A stretch of 64,000 nucleotides of DNA, taken from Sarcocystis neurona (taxonomy: Eukaryota > Apicomplexa > Conoidasida > Eucoccidiorida > Sarcocystidae). The notes below the pieces were generated by a model. That model had not been told where the DNA came from. It saw only the letters and a list, made by a program, of their open reading frames with translations, and made no database searches. Numbering within the stretch: the stretch's first letter is position 1; the number at the start of each line of letters is the position of its first letter. The DNA is taken from contig KL647332.1 of NCBI GenBank assembly GCA_000727475.1, positions 165,180 through 229,179 of the forward strand, in the 5' to 3' direction. Shown here piece by piece: positions 1 through 11,797 of the stretch. The position numbers and the translations under genes are program-made.

Positions 1-1080
1 GAGAGAGAAGCAGGTGATGTATCTGCTTCTCCTGTGGACCTCGCCGGCCCTCCCCACTCCCTTGCTGCTGCTGTTGACGATTGCGCGGCTTCGGGAGAAG
101 CGGCGTGAAGCGAGAATCGCACATGTCGCTGTTCTCTTCCTCCTTCCTGCTGCGGTCCTTCGGTCCATACAACGTCCTGCTCCTGCTGCTGCTGCTGCGA
201 GACGTCCTGCTGCTCCTGCTGAAGCAAGTCCTGGTACACCTGCTGCTGCAGGAAATGCTGCTGCTGCAGGAAATTCTGCTGCTGCTGTGACTGCTGCTGC
301 ATGCCGCAGTGGCGCCGCTCCGCGTGGGGACAGAGCAGCTGCTGGAAGAGCGGCGGTAGCGGCAGGAAGGTGCCCGCAGCGGGACGTAGAAACGCAAAGG
401 AAGAGAACTTCTCTTCGTAGGAGCGAGGATCTGTCGCCTGCAGGTGAAGAGAATCCCGAGCCCAGGCAGCAACGCCTCGCAATTTCTCCTCGAACGAAGC
501 CTCCCGGGTTTCCACAGCAGCAACGTAAGACAGTAGCTCTGCTGCACCAGCCGCCGCCTCGCTTGCTGCTGCTTGTACCCCCCACGCCAGGACGTTGCAG
601 CTGCTGCGCTCTGCTGCTGCTGTTGCTGCTGTCTCTGTCTCCCCCGCTCTCCAGCCGACGCCCGTCGTCGCGCCGGTCCGCCCCCCTCCCAGCGCTGCAG
701 CAGCACAAGAGGCGAGTGCCATGTCGCTCAACAGAAAGCGAGAGAAGCTGCAGCAGCAGCAGCAGAACACCACGCGCCCAGGTGCTCTCCAGCGGTACAC
801 ACGGAAGAAGAAGAGTCTTCGTCAAACGCCTTGTGGAGAGATTTTCTTCCTGATCAAAGTGGCCTGCAGTCGCGCGCACGATCCCCCAGACACACGAAGG
901 CGGAAGAAGAGGGAAGAAACAAATGGAGAGGAAGACCTGCGAAAATTTACACCCGCATTTACACGCACACGTATGCACAAACCGGGACAGCGGATTCACC
1001 AGGAAGTGATGTGCAAGTCAACAAAGTGGTAAATGTGAACGTGGGCATGTACAAGCAGACAGCAGGAAAAGCAACAACGG

Positions 1081-1150
1081 ACGAGACAGGGAGACAGCGA
1101 GACAGGGAGACAGCGAGACAGGGAGACAGCAAGAGAGAGAGCGCAGGAGA
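1081..1150. repeat. 18-bp GAGACAG-type tandem repeat
   Basis: About three and a half units of a purine-rich 18-mer, built from GAGACAGC plus GAGACAGGGA, lie in tandem, followed by decayed copies to about 1240. The unit is a multiple of three, so frames stay open through it. It is distinct from the CTG arrays on either side. Confidence 0.75.
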
Positions 1151-2227
1151 AACAGCAAGGGAAGAGACGGCGACCGAAACCGAGGGAGACGGCAAGGGAA
1201 GACATCAAGCGAGACAGGAAGAGAGACAGAGAAATAGAGAGAAAACAGCAAGCTTCCCCCATATACATATCACACGTTTGTTCGAGGAGACACTCGTATT
1301 TAGGCAGAGACGGCGAAGCGTACACAGCAAGCTCCAGAGATGTACACATATACCGCACAGACGCAGACACAGATATATATATATGGAGAGTCCAGCATAT
1401 ATCCATACGTGAGAGAGTAGTAGTAGACCTACGTGTCTACGCAAAATGTGAGAGGTTCGTGTAGAGGAATATGAACATATACTCGGGGGAGAAGAAGCAG
1501 CTACAGGGACACACGTATAGACACACACACACACACACATGCAGATGCGCATGCCCCGAGTAAAGCAGCTGCTGCACCTGCGTGAGGAGCCCCCGGGCGC
1601 AAAGGAGACGGCTTCTCCGCAGGCTGCTGCTGCTTTTATTTCTTCGTAGAAGGCAGCAGCAACCAGCTGCAGCAGCAGCGACGACGCTTCCCCAGGAGAA
1701 ACGGCTCTTCGTGCCTTTGCAGCAGGGTGCGGTCACTTTTCCTGCTGCTGCCGTGGGACGCGGCGTTCTCCTGCAGCAATGGCGGGAGACGGGGAACCGC
1801 TGCTCCTGCGCAGGAGACGGGGTGCTGCTGTGCGGGGGACCGGCTGCTGCTGCTGTGAGCAGGACGGCCAGCCGCTGGTGTGGGGGGGACGGGCTGCGAT
1901 TGCAGCATGTGACACGGGCTGCTGCTGCAGCTACTGCGAGAGACCCGCTGCTGCTGCTGGGCGGAGGACGGGCTGCTGCTGCTGCTGCGTGAGGTGGGCC
2001 GCTGCTGTCACTGCAGAGACTGCATGAGTCGGGCTGCTGCACACTCGCAGTGTGGGCCACCGCTGCTCAGCAAAAAACGAAGAAGAAGAAGCTGCTGGGG
2101 TGCACGTTTGACCGCGGACAGAAGGATACTACTACTGCTGCTGCTGCTTCTGCCGTTGCCTTTGCCTCGACGTCGCGCTTCCTTCGCAGTCCTCTGCCCG
2201 TCGTAGGCGCCCCTGTCTTCGGCCTCG

Positions 2228-2345
2228 CTGCTGCAACTCCTGCTGCTGCAACTCCTGCTGCTGCAACTCCTGCTGCTGCAACTCCTGCTGCTGCAACTCC
2301 TCTGCTGCAACTCCTGCTGCTGCAACTCCTGCTGCTGTACCCGTT
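2228..2345. repeat. 15-bp CTGCTGCAACTC-type tandem repeat
   Basis: About seven units of the 15-mer GCTGCTGCAACTCCT are arrayed in tandem, with one 3-nt contraction near 2301; diverged units continue to about 2395. On the plus strand one frame reads Ala-Ala-Thr-Pro-Ala. On the minus strand one frame reads Gln/Glu/Leu repeats. The array looks like a CAG tract that acquired point changes and then expanded as a larger unit. Confidence 0.8.
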
Positions 2346-3859
2346 CCTGCAACTCCTGCTCGTGCAACTCCTGCTGCTGCATCTCCTGCTGCAGCGCTTT
2401 CTCCGTTCGCGCTATGTAGCTGTTTCAGCTGCTGCTGGTGCTGCCTTTGCGGCGCACCTCCTCTTCTTGTCTCCTCCTTTAGTGTTGCGGCTGTTTCTGC
2501 TGCTCACTTATTTTTCTCTGCTGGGACTCTGCTGCTGCCTTGGCTCTGCTCCTCGCGACGCAAATATTTTCCTCCCTCGCTGTGGGGCAGCAGCAGCAGA
2601 GTCCTGTGTGTCTGCTACTTCCCCTCATCCTCCGCCTCCTGCCAGTTCCCCTACTCCCCCCACTGCGGGCGAAGCTGCGGCTGCTGCTGGCATGTCTGTC
2701 TCTGCCACCGCATCTGCTGCCGCTCCTGCTGCGTCACCGGCGCTGTGTCTGCTGCTGCCCGGAGTAGGAAGGCAGCAGCAGCAGCAGCGTGTAAGAAGTG
2801 GTGGGACTCTCTGTGACCAGCCCCTCGCGGCCGGATTGCGGCAGGCAGAGCAGCAGCAGCGGCAATATTTCTTCAAACGTAGAAGGCTGGCGTCCTGCAT
2901 CCGTGAGAAGGAGAAAACTCTCCTCCTCTTCGTCAGTCGCCAACTCAGAAAAGAGACAGCAGCAGGGGCGGGAGGAAAACAGCAACACAACACGTAGACG
3001 GTGGAGACAATATGCATGAAGGACGGGGGGGAGAGATAGCACCACGGATGTGTCAAAGGAAAGCCATGTTGCTGCTGCTGCTAGTGAAGAAGAAGAAAAT
3101 GTGGCAGAGAGAGGAATACAAAGGGCAGCAGGCGGTGCGGTCGCACAGACGTGAGGCGTGTGTGTCTACAGCGGCGGGTCAAGAGGCTAAGAAACGGCTT
3201 GCAGAGAAAAGAGCGGGGCGCTGGTGAAGACAGGGGCGTGGCTGACGGAGGGAAAGGAAGACGAAGAGAAAGTCAAAGCCAGCCGCATAGAAGCTGCTCG
3301 AAAAGGGAAAGGAGATCCGTCGTTGGGAGGCGGATCTACTGCAACGAAAATAAGGAAGGAAATGATGGGGGGACCTATGCAGCAGACAGAGCAGCAGCCG
3401 CCCCGCACGGCCTCACTAGCGCACGCTGGACACAAACTGCGAGGATTACACGAGAGAAGAGGCGGAAAGAAAAGACGGAAGGGAGGGCAAGGGAGGGGAA
3501 GGGAGGGGAAGGGGGGGAAAAAAGGCCGAGTTATATACGGGAAAGTGGTGAGTGTCCAGATACACACGAGCAGCAAGACGATGAAGTGACTACTGCTGCG
3601 ACTGCTGCTGCTCCGGAGCGGAAGAAAAAGACCGGCGACACCAGCAGCAACAGCAGGGCGGTCGCAGTAGCTCTGTGGAGGAGGCACGGCAGCAGCTGTC
3701 ATGCTGCAGCACCAGCAGCAGGGGACCCGAAAATGCAGCAGCTTCGCATACACCAACGCCGCTGCAACACGAGTAACACAGCCACACAGACGCAGAAGTG
3801 GAGATGCCTACGAAACAAATAACAGCAGCAGGCTGCATGCAGGTGGCTGCTTGTTGTTT

Positions 3860-4137
3860 ATTGCTTCTGGCAGATTGCTGCTTGTATATTGCTGCTTGCA
3901 GGTTGCTGCCTGCGTATTGCTGTTTGCATATTGCTGCTTGTATATTGCTGCTTGCATATTGCTGCTTATACATTGCTGCTGGTGTGTCGCTGCTTGAATA
4001 TTGCTGCCTCTATATCGCTGCTCGTATATTACTGTTTGCAGATCGCTGCATGCAGATGGATGCTTGCAGACTGATGCGTGCAGATTGATGCTTGCAGACT
4101 GATGCTTGCATATTGATGCCTGAAGATGGCTCCTTGC
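3860..4137. repeat. 14-bp minisatellite, about 20 units
   Basis: Units of the form ATTGCTGCTTGTAT follow each other head to tail without a break. Early units keep ATTGCTGCTTG; later ones drift to ATTGATGCTTGCAG. Because 14 is not a multiple of three, the frame cycles every three units, so all plus frames show a 14-residue Cys/Leu/Ala periodicity and stay open together. That explains the overlapping open frames here without any gene. The array ends the CTG-rich segment abruptly. Confidence 0.9.
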
Positions 4138-7100
4138 CATTATATATGTATAGATGCATGTATATACGTATTTCAGCCACCCTACACGTACATATGCACA
4201 CAAGCATGTCTATACAGAGAGATAACCTGCGGAAAGAAAGTGAAGTCGGGGACTGATGAAGGTTAAAAAGGAGTACACGGAAGGGCGGAGAATCGCAGGG
4301 GGAGGGAGACTGGAAGACTGGAAAGGAACGGAAGAAGAAGCAAAGAGGAAATAGGGCACGAGACCGAATATGGGACAGTCGCTAAGCAAGTGCATGCAGG
4401 AGAGGCGCCGAGGGAAGCTCGAGAAGATTTCTGGCTCCCAGCTAATCCAGGGGAAATAGAGGAAAAAAACGCGCGCCACTGGAGTGCAGAGCAGGAACCG
4501 ACGGCAGCAGAAGAGAGAAGAGGGGAAAGCAATTAACCGCCGTGGGAAGGCTGGGCGGACCACGAACGGGAGCGGAACGGGGCGGAGAAGCCTCCGGAGG
4601 AGGGAAAAGACAGAGTGAGGGGACGGAATGCCGCACAAACCGGATTTTTACGGAAAATGGGGCAAGGACAATGTGAGGGAGAGGACTGGAGAGTCGCGAG
4701 TTTTACCGTGAAGGAAATTTAGAGAGCGGGCAGTGGGTCGCGGGCAGTCGGCAGCAACAGCGGCCGCCACACCACAATCGCGCCTTTACACTATAACGAC
4801 AAACACATTCTTAGTCCACGTGCAAGTGCGGTAAAGAAGCATACTCCTCCCTTATTGTCGAGAAGTTTCACAAATCATAAAGGCCTGCGAAATCATAAAT
4901 GCCCCCGGAGCAACGGGGAGGCGAGCGGAAGGAGTCTCCCGCCGGGTGTGTTTGTGTGTGCAGGCATGCGCGCGGCGTTGTCTTCCGAAGACAGGACGCC
5001 CGGTGGAGAAACGAAAATTCCCGCCTTCCACCATCGATAGACACGGATATCTACGGACAATTGCACGAGTTAATATCTAGCTGGCATATACGTTTATGTC
5101 GACGGTGAAAATCTGTATACACTGGGATAGTTTACTTAACTTCAGTGTGCTGGCACGGTGGCTGAGAGGATTCTCGCGACACGGCTGGGGATGATGGATC
5201 GATGTTGTTGTGTATGGAGGAGAATATTTCTTCTTAAAGTCGTACTGTAGTGCGTGTGTAAGAAGCTAGATCTGCATACATGTATAGATGTAGGTGCGCT
5301 AGTGACAGTTCCAAATGGCACTAGACACCGAGTGTTTTATCGGAGGGAAAATGCAAGTGGAATTGGGCACAAGAGAAAAAACGCACACTTTGGCCGTCTT
5401 TAGAGAGTCGTACTTCAGAAAAGGGCACTCATTTGCTTGACTGAAAGGTGATCCTTCAGATAACTCTTGTGTTCCAATTCCAACGTGGCACGAGCTGCAG
5501 TGGACGTGTCAGACACGTGCTTAACTACGAAAAAAGAAGAGAGTGTGAAGCATAGGAAGGTGGATCTCAGTAGCAGAAGACGCTATTAATGCGTCTGTAG
5601 AGGCAAAAGAAAAAACAATAAAGGCTGCAAAGGGGTCCGGGCCCCGGCAGCGGGTACCTTCGACCTCTAGCAAGGGTACCGCGGTTCGTTGTTTTCTTTT
5701 GTGTGACTACTGGAGCGCCGGGAAAGGAATGGCGCAAAGCAGCAGGAGACCAGGTGGAAAGAAGAAAATTAAGAATGCGGATGAGAATGCGCCAGTGAAG
5801 CTCTGGTCGTGGAGGAAGAGCAGTTGTGTTTTAATCGAAAGCGTTAGCAAGCTGCTTCACTCGAAGGACAGCACCGCGCTATACATTTCTTTCTCCCTCG
5901 TCTGGCACCCCAGGGACAAATATAAGTTAAACAGGGGGTGCCTCCGCATGTGCCGAGGGTCCAGGTGGCCGGAAAACATAAATCAAGCACGACGAAGTTT
6001 ATCCAGCAAAATACACGTGATATACTTCCTGGGCATCCGTGTTCCACTTATTTACATGGAAAGGGGGGTATATACATATATATATGTGCAAGATTTGTAG
6101 CCCTTGCCTACGTAATTATCTGCGCCCTATAAGTATGTATACACGTATTTTTATATGCTAGAACGAGAGAGAAGGCTACGTTTACGATAATATATATATA
6201 TATGTGCATCTTACATACAGAGGAAGGAGAGCCTGGCACAGATGTTACACGGGAATTTTTGATGTGGTACCAGAAAACTTAACCATTATATATCTCAGTT
6301 GGTTCCGTTGAAAATGTGACAGTTTTTTTTTGAGGAATACGAAGAACACAAACACTAAAGAAGCGGAAGACGCATACTTTATCGATAATATCAGAGACCG
6401 ATTTCGCGTGGAGGAAAGCTTTACTTTGTAAACGCTGCAGACACTGTTTCCCGCATCCCTGTTCACCGCGACACACCGTTACAGTTACTCTTCTTCGTGA
6501 AGGGGACCTGCCAAGTGTGCACAATTGTTGTTCGTGTCCTTTGCACGTAAATATGTATAACAGAAGCTCACCTATGTGAAAAATATTTCTGTGAAGGTGC
6601 AAAAGCGGTGTACAGATATTATCAATACGCGTCTCTCTTTCTGTCTATCCGTCCATATATATATATACACACGATAGACTGATATTGTTGTCTCTGTAGA
6701 GGTGGGGGGGTGCCGAAGCGTGTTTCTCTGTAAATTATGGGAGCTATTCTAATCTACAAGGACTCATTATACAATCGAACTACCCTGTGCCGGCATCAAT
6801 CCTGTTCCCGAATCGCTTTTTATGCCGACACTGACCCACCCAAGGAAGCAGTGCTGGCAGGCTGAACAGGCGGTCACATTATAGATGGACTTCCATAATA
6901 TCAGACTCACTCGTTCAAGATATACGTATAGTGTATTTTACGGTTGCTCAATACCATTTCCCTTCTATATGTTTCTATGTGTGTGTACATGGTTTCCACG
7001 AATAAGATGTCACTATAAGTACACACATCCGCGTGTACATATGTGTGTGGCAATTCTACCTTCATGTGTGTCGATCCCTTCTACCGTCGCGAACTAATCT

Positions 7101-9882
7101 TCCGTTGTCGTGCAAACAGTCACCATCACTTGGTGCGACTACACTGTATCTCTCACAAACAAGTGCAGAGGTCCAAAATATAGTCACATCAACATGACAC
7201 CCGGTGAAGGTACATGTTGTCTTGCGGAATGTTGGTCCCAAGCAACTGAAAGTGATTAGCTCACAGAGAGTGCGCTGAAGCTTCTCTGTTTCTTGTCTGT
7301 CTCGCGTCACAATGGAAGCATTAACCTGGCACCAGAAAGTACCGGCGTTGCAAAGCTACCTCTGACCGCGGCAGAACCAAAATGCAGTAACATTGACCCT
7401 TGTACGGCGTTGACAGGGCCAGAAACTCCTAAGCGCTTCAATTTCCGCAGCCTGTCCTTGTTCTGAATACCAGCCGTCTGTTTTGCTTAACGTAAGAGGC
7501 GCAACAGTTCCCACTGGGCAAACGATGTGATAATTGCTTTTCGTAGGGTATAAAGGGGGAAAACCTTAGTACTAGTATTTTCGCGTTGTTACTGGACTGC
7601 TGCAAAGAGGACGCATCTTGTCTGCGGCGCAATGGGAGCCACTGCTGCACTGATAAAAGCAGCTTAAGGCCGCTGAGGCACTGAGAGTTTGGTCATCTTG
7701 CAGTTTCCGCTGCAACGTGTGTGAATATAAGTGGTCGGCACTCTCTCCTGTACGGGGGGAAAGATGGAAAAATGCGACGCAGTTTTTGAGAACGTCAGTC
7801 AGTAGTGTTATTTCCGTTTACGACAACTGCGGAATCCCGCTAGAGCGTGAGCAAGTAGGGAAAACGTGTATCCGTATGTACGACGTCAGAAGTGTCAAAG
7901 GAGCAATCAAAAGAGATATCGAAAGAAAGCGAAGGGTGAATGCGTTTAGCGTACTGGTTCAGTGCGATGTTTTGTAGAAAAAAATTTGACGGCTTTGGCG
8001 TAGAGGTACGCGCTCTGCAGTACACGGTTACTTATATACAGTCACGTAGAAGGCCCAACACAAGTCTGCGTGTGTACCCACACATTTGAACAGAATATCG
8101 GGTACACAGAGACGAATACGGGGATGCACACTAGCAACTCTCTGCTTGCTATGAAGCGTTCCCGTCTTACGACGGCGCTGTACAATGCACCATGCGAAAA
8201 CTCGGGTTGTCGTTGTGAAGGTACACTCGCGTGTGGTAACCTAAAGTTTCAGACCTACGGAATGTGCATCTTTTAATCAGATAGGGACTCACCCATATTT
8301 GCGCGCCTTGTGATATCCCATCAGATCCGCATAGTGGGCCAGAAGACACGCAGTTGCATCCTCCTCTTAGGTTTCAGTGCGAGCACAACTGTACAGAGAC
8401 ATCAGAACAGAGAGACAGGTGGAGTGAGACATACACGAGTATTCAGATGTCTACGAGTATGTGGAGATATGCATCGTTAGAGAGGAATGAGGATGCGAGA
8501 TGATACTAAACATGTATGAATACGTGTAAAGTGAGACGCTTGCATCCAGCGGAAGAGTACACAGCTCCGTAGCGTTCAGGTGGTCCACTAGTTGCGGGTG
8601 GAGGATTTGCTGAGTCAGTTTAGCTTTCAAATAATTGCATTTGTGAATACGGAGAGGCCCCGCCCACACTGCTCTGCATTCCTGCAACGCTTTCCGTCAC
8701 TGACAAAACGTAAAGCGTGTCGCGTCTGCTTGGATTGATTCAAGCGATGTAAACCACTTACACCGCCCCAGAAATTCCGTCTGTACAGTGCAAATCTGAG
8801 TAATTGGCAATGCATTTCTCCTACGGATAAAGGCGCTGCAACACCACTGAAATTGTGTGCATCATGTAGAACTCTACGCTGTGTCTGCTAATAGAGTTTC
8901 AACCACACACGTGGCGGAGTATCAGCGTACTTATATGTATGAACATGTATATACATATATTGATAGATAGGGAGATAAAGGTACCAAAGCGTGGCGCACA
9001 CATACACATGAGCGTATACACTTGCCTATTCTTTCCACACACATACATCCACGTGGAAAAAACCGGACTTAATTGTTGCATAATTGCGTCGGAGCATTCA
9101 CAGACCTGGTGACTTTGGAGTAGATAGCGTTTTTCGAATGTGGCTGCTGGTGTAACACATAGCAGAGCTCTGGGGTACGCAGCGACGCACACCGAGTGCC
9201 TTTCTTCCGGCATCTGTCCAGCGGGACCCCTCGTCTTGCTTTTCGATCTCATCCCTGTACATGTGGATATCTGTATACGTCATCCCCACAGGCACTCACG
9301 GTGGACAAAGTTGCGCGGTACAGCTGCGTCCCGTGGTGTGCAGTAGCATCAACCTTTTACAACGAACGCGTGGGAAGTTCGTACGCACCGCCGTTCGTTT
9401 CGTGTACTGTTTGGGCTCCCAAGGACGCACAGACAGTTTCCCGTGTTAGCGAGTAGTAGATCGGGAATGAGTTCGGCGTGTCTCGGCGATAGACATACTA
9501 TTTCTACTCAAAGCACAGGAAAAGGACTTCTCGAGATGACAGTTGTCCACTAGTGCAACTCGTCGGTCAGTCCTCCTACGCGCGAGCGTCCCGCGTCCTG
9601 CGCTGCCCTGGTCACCTGTGGTGTGGCTGTGGCCAACAAGCGGCAGGTGTGCTTCCTGGGCATCCATGGCTAGATGTGGAGCACTGCATCCGTAGATGCA
9701 AGATCTAATTCTCCTTATGTACGTGCTCGCAGCGGAAGGCAGAGTAAGATACCGGCTTTAATTGAGGTGGCGTTGGACGTGGGCGGCCCCAGTGTGGGTT
9801 TCGTATGTAGTACGTAAGACCAATTTTTTCAGTCGTACGCAGGTAGAGTTTGTATCTTTATTGCGTTTTCCTTTGTGTAAAG
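4138..9882. other. Gene-poor stretch
   Basis: No convincing coding exon was found. From 4210 to 4700 the plus strand is purine-rich, which leaves long but compositionally biased open frames on the minus strand. Short TA runs occur near 6065-6085, 6190-6205, 6653-6668 and 8945-8960. One plus-strand ORF starting at the ATG near 5729 begins with a basic stretch (GGKKKIKNAD) that looks more protein-like than its surroundings, but it soon runs into TA-rich sequence and no splice partner was seen. Confidence 0.5.
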
Positions 9883-10144
9883 AGATCGTCAAGTGTGGAC
9901 GGCGAAGGAGACGCACGAGGAATATGTCGCATCTGCAGATCCCGAGGACCGCAAGAATTGTGAAGCATGCGTAGAAGACATGGTGTCAATCACCGTGCTT
10001 GGCACGCGATGCTTGCTTTTGTCTGCTCGTGAAAAAGTTTCTGGTCTGCCTCCCTTTATGAGCTCCAATCCCCTACCCTCCCTGGTACGCGAAAGTGGTA
10101 CCCTCGTTCACATGGTCGTCGGCTTCGGGAGCTTCGTGATTTAA
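9883..10144 (+). CDS. Candidate exon, unknown protein
   Basis: This open stretch has clearly protein-like composition, rich in Glu, Asp, Lys and Ala, in its first 45 codons. In-frame stops bound it: a TAA lies just upstream at 9878 and the frame ends at 10144. A pyrimidine-rich acceptor ending in AAAG at 9882 would start the exon with one base left over from the previous codon. The fragment includes the motifs THEEYVASADP and CEACVEDM. Possible donors are GTGTCA inside the acidic part or GTACGC near 10086. No family was recognised and neither partner exon was identified. It may be the front of the Gln-rich ORF that follows, or a separate gene. Confidence 0.35.
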
Positions 10145-10440
10145 GCTTCTGTTTTTCGGCATGAGCATTCATTCTGCCCTCATCGAATCTCTCTCTGTGT
10201 CTCACCGCCCCGCTAGAGCGACCCTCTGTACGTGACACTGTGGAATAATCACGTTGTTCTGCGCCGCGGCGAAGTGGCGGAAGGCCACCATTTCTTGCGG
10301 GCACAGAAGAAGTCTGGCAAGAATTGAACGGCATCACACGCGTTTCTTCGGCAACAGCGTTGCATGTCCACATCTCGGTATCTGTGCGTGTATTCGTGTT
10401 AACGCACAACGGGCCGTTTTCCCGTTGTCACACCCCGCTA

Positions 10441-11339
10441 TGGCGACCGTAGCGTCTCATTGGTTTCATACCCCCTTCCGATTAGATGGGAGCCATTCTT
10501 CGTGTTTGCTGCCACCACTATGTGGCGTCTTACGGCTCGTCGCCCTTGTGCAACAGTCACTTGGCTTCTGCACTTTAAATGCTTCTTTTTCACGCGCACT
10601 TCGCGCTCTCCTCCTTGGCGGCGACCGGTCCAACCAGTTCCACGTTTCCTTGGGCGTTAACTACGTTTGTTTTCTTGTCGCTTGTTTCCTCCTTCAGTTC
10701 CCCTCTTTGCAGTCACCGTTCCTCTTCCATTGCGACCACGGTCTCTCTTCGATTCGTATCCCATCCGCTCTCGGTGTTACCGCCATCACACAGTCGGGCG
10801 GTGCAGCGTCCGCGGTGAGAGACTCCGGAGGAGCGACAGCGCAAGGGCAGATTCCCGTCGGTTTTGTACCTTCTTATCACAACTATGCGCAAGAGCAACA
10901 GCAGGAGCAACTCCCGCGAGCCTCTCCATCAACATTCCAGGACGGTGACACGTATCAACAGCAACCCTACAAGACAGAGCAACAGCCAACAAACGGGCAG
11001 CAACAAACGCGTCCTCCAACTCCGCAGGAAGGTTACCAGCAAGACCAGTACAACTTCCCGTCAGCGTCTATCGCCCAAGAGCCCCTCAAGTTGCACTACG
11101 AGCAGGCGCCAACAGGAGCTGAAATCGACTATGGCGCCGCTCGCTTTGCTCCAGAGGGATCACGGGAAGATGCGACCGTCAACGACAAATATGCAGAACA
11201 ACCAGCAGAGACGGAGCGGCAAAAGATTTGGGACGGGCCGGCCCAAGCGATCAGACTCGAAAAGCACTCCTGGACTGCACCTCTTAGCTACGAAACCACT
11301 CTCGGTCGGTTTTCACACGAGATGCGGGCGCTGTTCTAG
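10441..11339 (+). CDS. Gln/Pro-rich protein, unknown; N-terminus uncertain
   Basis: An open frame of 299 codons runs from an ATG at 10441 to a TAG at 11337. The C-terminal 180 codons (from about 10790) are convincing: rich in Gln, Pro, Tyr, Glu and Ala, with short clusters such as EQQQEQ and YQQQPYK, then a more ordered tail around DYGAARFAPEG and QKIWDGPAQAIRLEKHSW. The N-terminal third lies in a pyrimidine-rich tract and reads as hydrophobic and Cys-rich. It may really be 5' untranslated sequence plus an intron ending in the CTCCTTCAG or CTTTGCAG site near 10690-10710. No domain was recognised. The low-complexity region could be a disordered secreted or cytoskeletal segment. It ends about 460 bp upstream of the lectin start and shares its strand. 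Confidence 0.42.
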
Positions 11340-11797
11340 TTATTCGTGCTGCATGTCACCTACGTGAGAGGGAGAACCAACAGTGCTTTCGCCGTGCAAA
11401 AAACCATTTGTTTTCTCAATTGGTTGTCCATCAGTCCTGTAACTTCCTTGCACGTACCCCCGACGTTAGTCCTATACATACGAGGAGAAAAAGTGCACTT
11501 CCATACATGTGTGCATCCCACTTCTTCGACGGCGCGGTTTCCAGCCTCGCGTCTTCCCTGCCTTTCCGCTCCCATGCTGCCTCCTCCTTACTTTGCGGTT
11601 ATCGACTTGCATGATTGTAATTTTCTGCCGAACGGATCGGCGGCACGAGAGGTTTGCATGGAAAGAAGATGTGCGTGTGTGAACACACGGCTACACATAC
11701 GTGTACGTGAGCCAAGAACAGAGGTAGTGTGCTTGGGTTCATTTTTGGGGAGTAGGTGAGGCGCGTGTGCTCAGCCGCTGCAGCTGCTGGTGCGCCC

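Larger units (their letters stand above)
1..3800. repeat. CAG/CTG-rich repeat segment
   Basis: Runs of CTG, GCT and CAG triplets recur throughout, densest near 175-300, 600-780, 1620-2030, 2110-2420, 2590-2800 and 3060-3090. Open frames cross the segment in most frames on both strands because triplet runs contain no stops; they translate to Ala, Leu, Cys, Gln or Ser runs. In Eimeria such triplets often lie inside real genes and encode homopolymeric amino-acid repeats, so one or more real exons could be hidden here (for example the plus frame 2050-2997). I could not choose a frame or place splice sites, so no gene is called. From about 3.0 to 3.55 kb the plus strand becomes strongly purine-rich. 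Confidence 0.8.

Noticed and set aside
14..1412. Two 279-codon ORFs and others through the first 1.4 kb
   Set aside because: Triplet repeats keep many frames open; none shows ordinary composition or a domain, and no frame is favoured.
3590..4203. Several overlapping Cys/Leu/Ala- or Gln/Ser-rich ORFs
   Set aside because: All are readings of the 14-bp minisatellite and adjoining CTG runs.
4210..4638. 142-codon minus-strand ORF rich in Phe, Pro, Leu and Ser
   Set aside because: It is the complement of a purine-rich tract, which removes stops. There are no splice sites or domain.
5640..5690. Two GGTACC sites and a GGTTCG box suggesting a tRNA or hairpin
   Set aside because: No cloverleaf could be folded by eye, and the GGTACC repeats are self-complementary sites only 20 bases apart.
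11756..11797. Upstream extension of the lectin frame to a GTG
   Set aside because: It is not a eukaryotic start. The ATG at 11798 begins the signal peptide directly.
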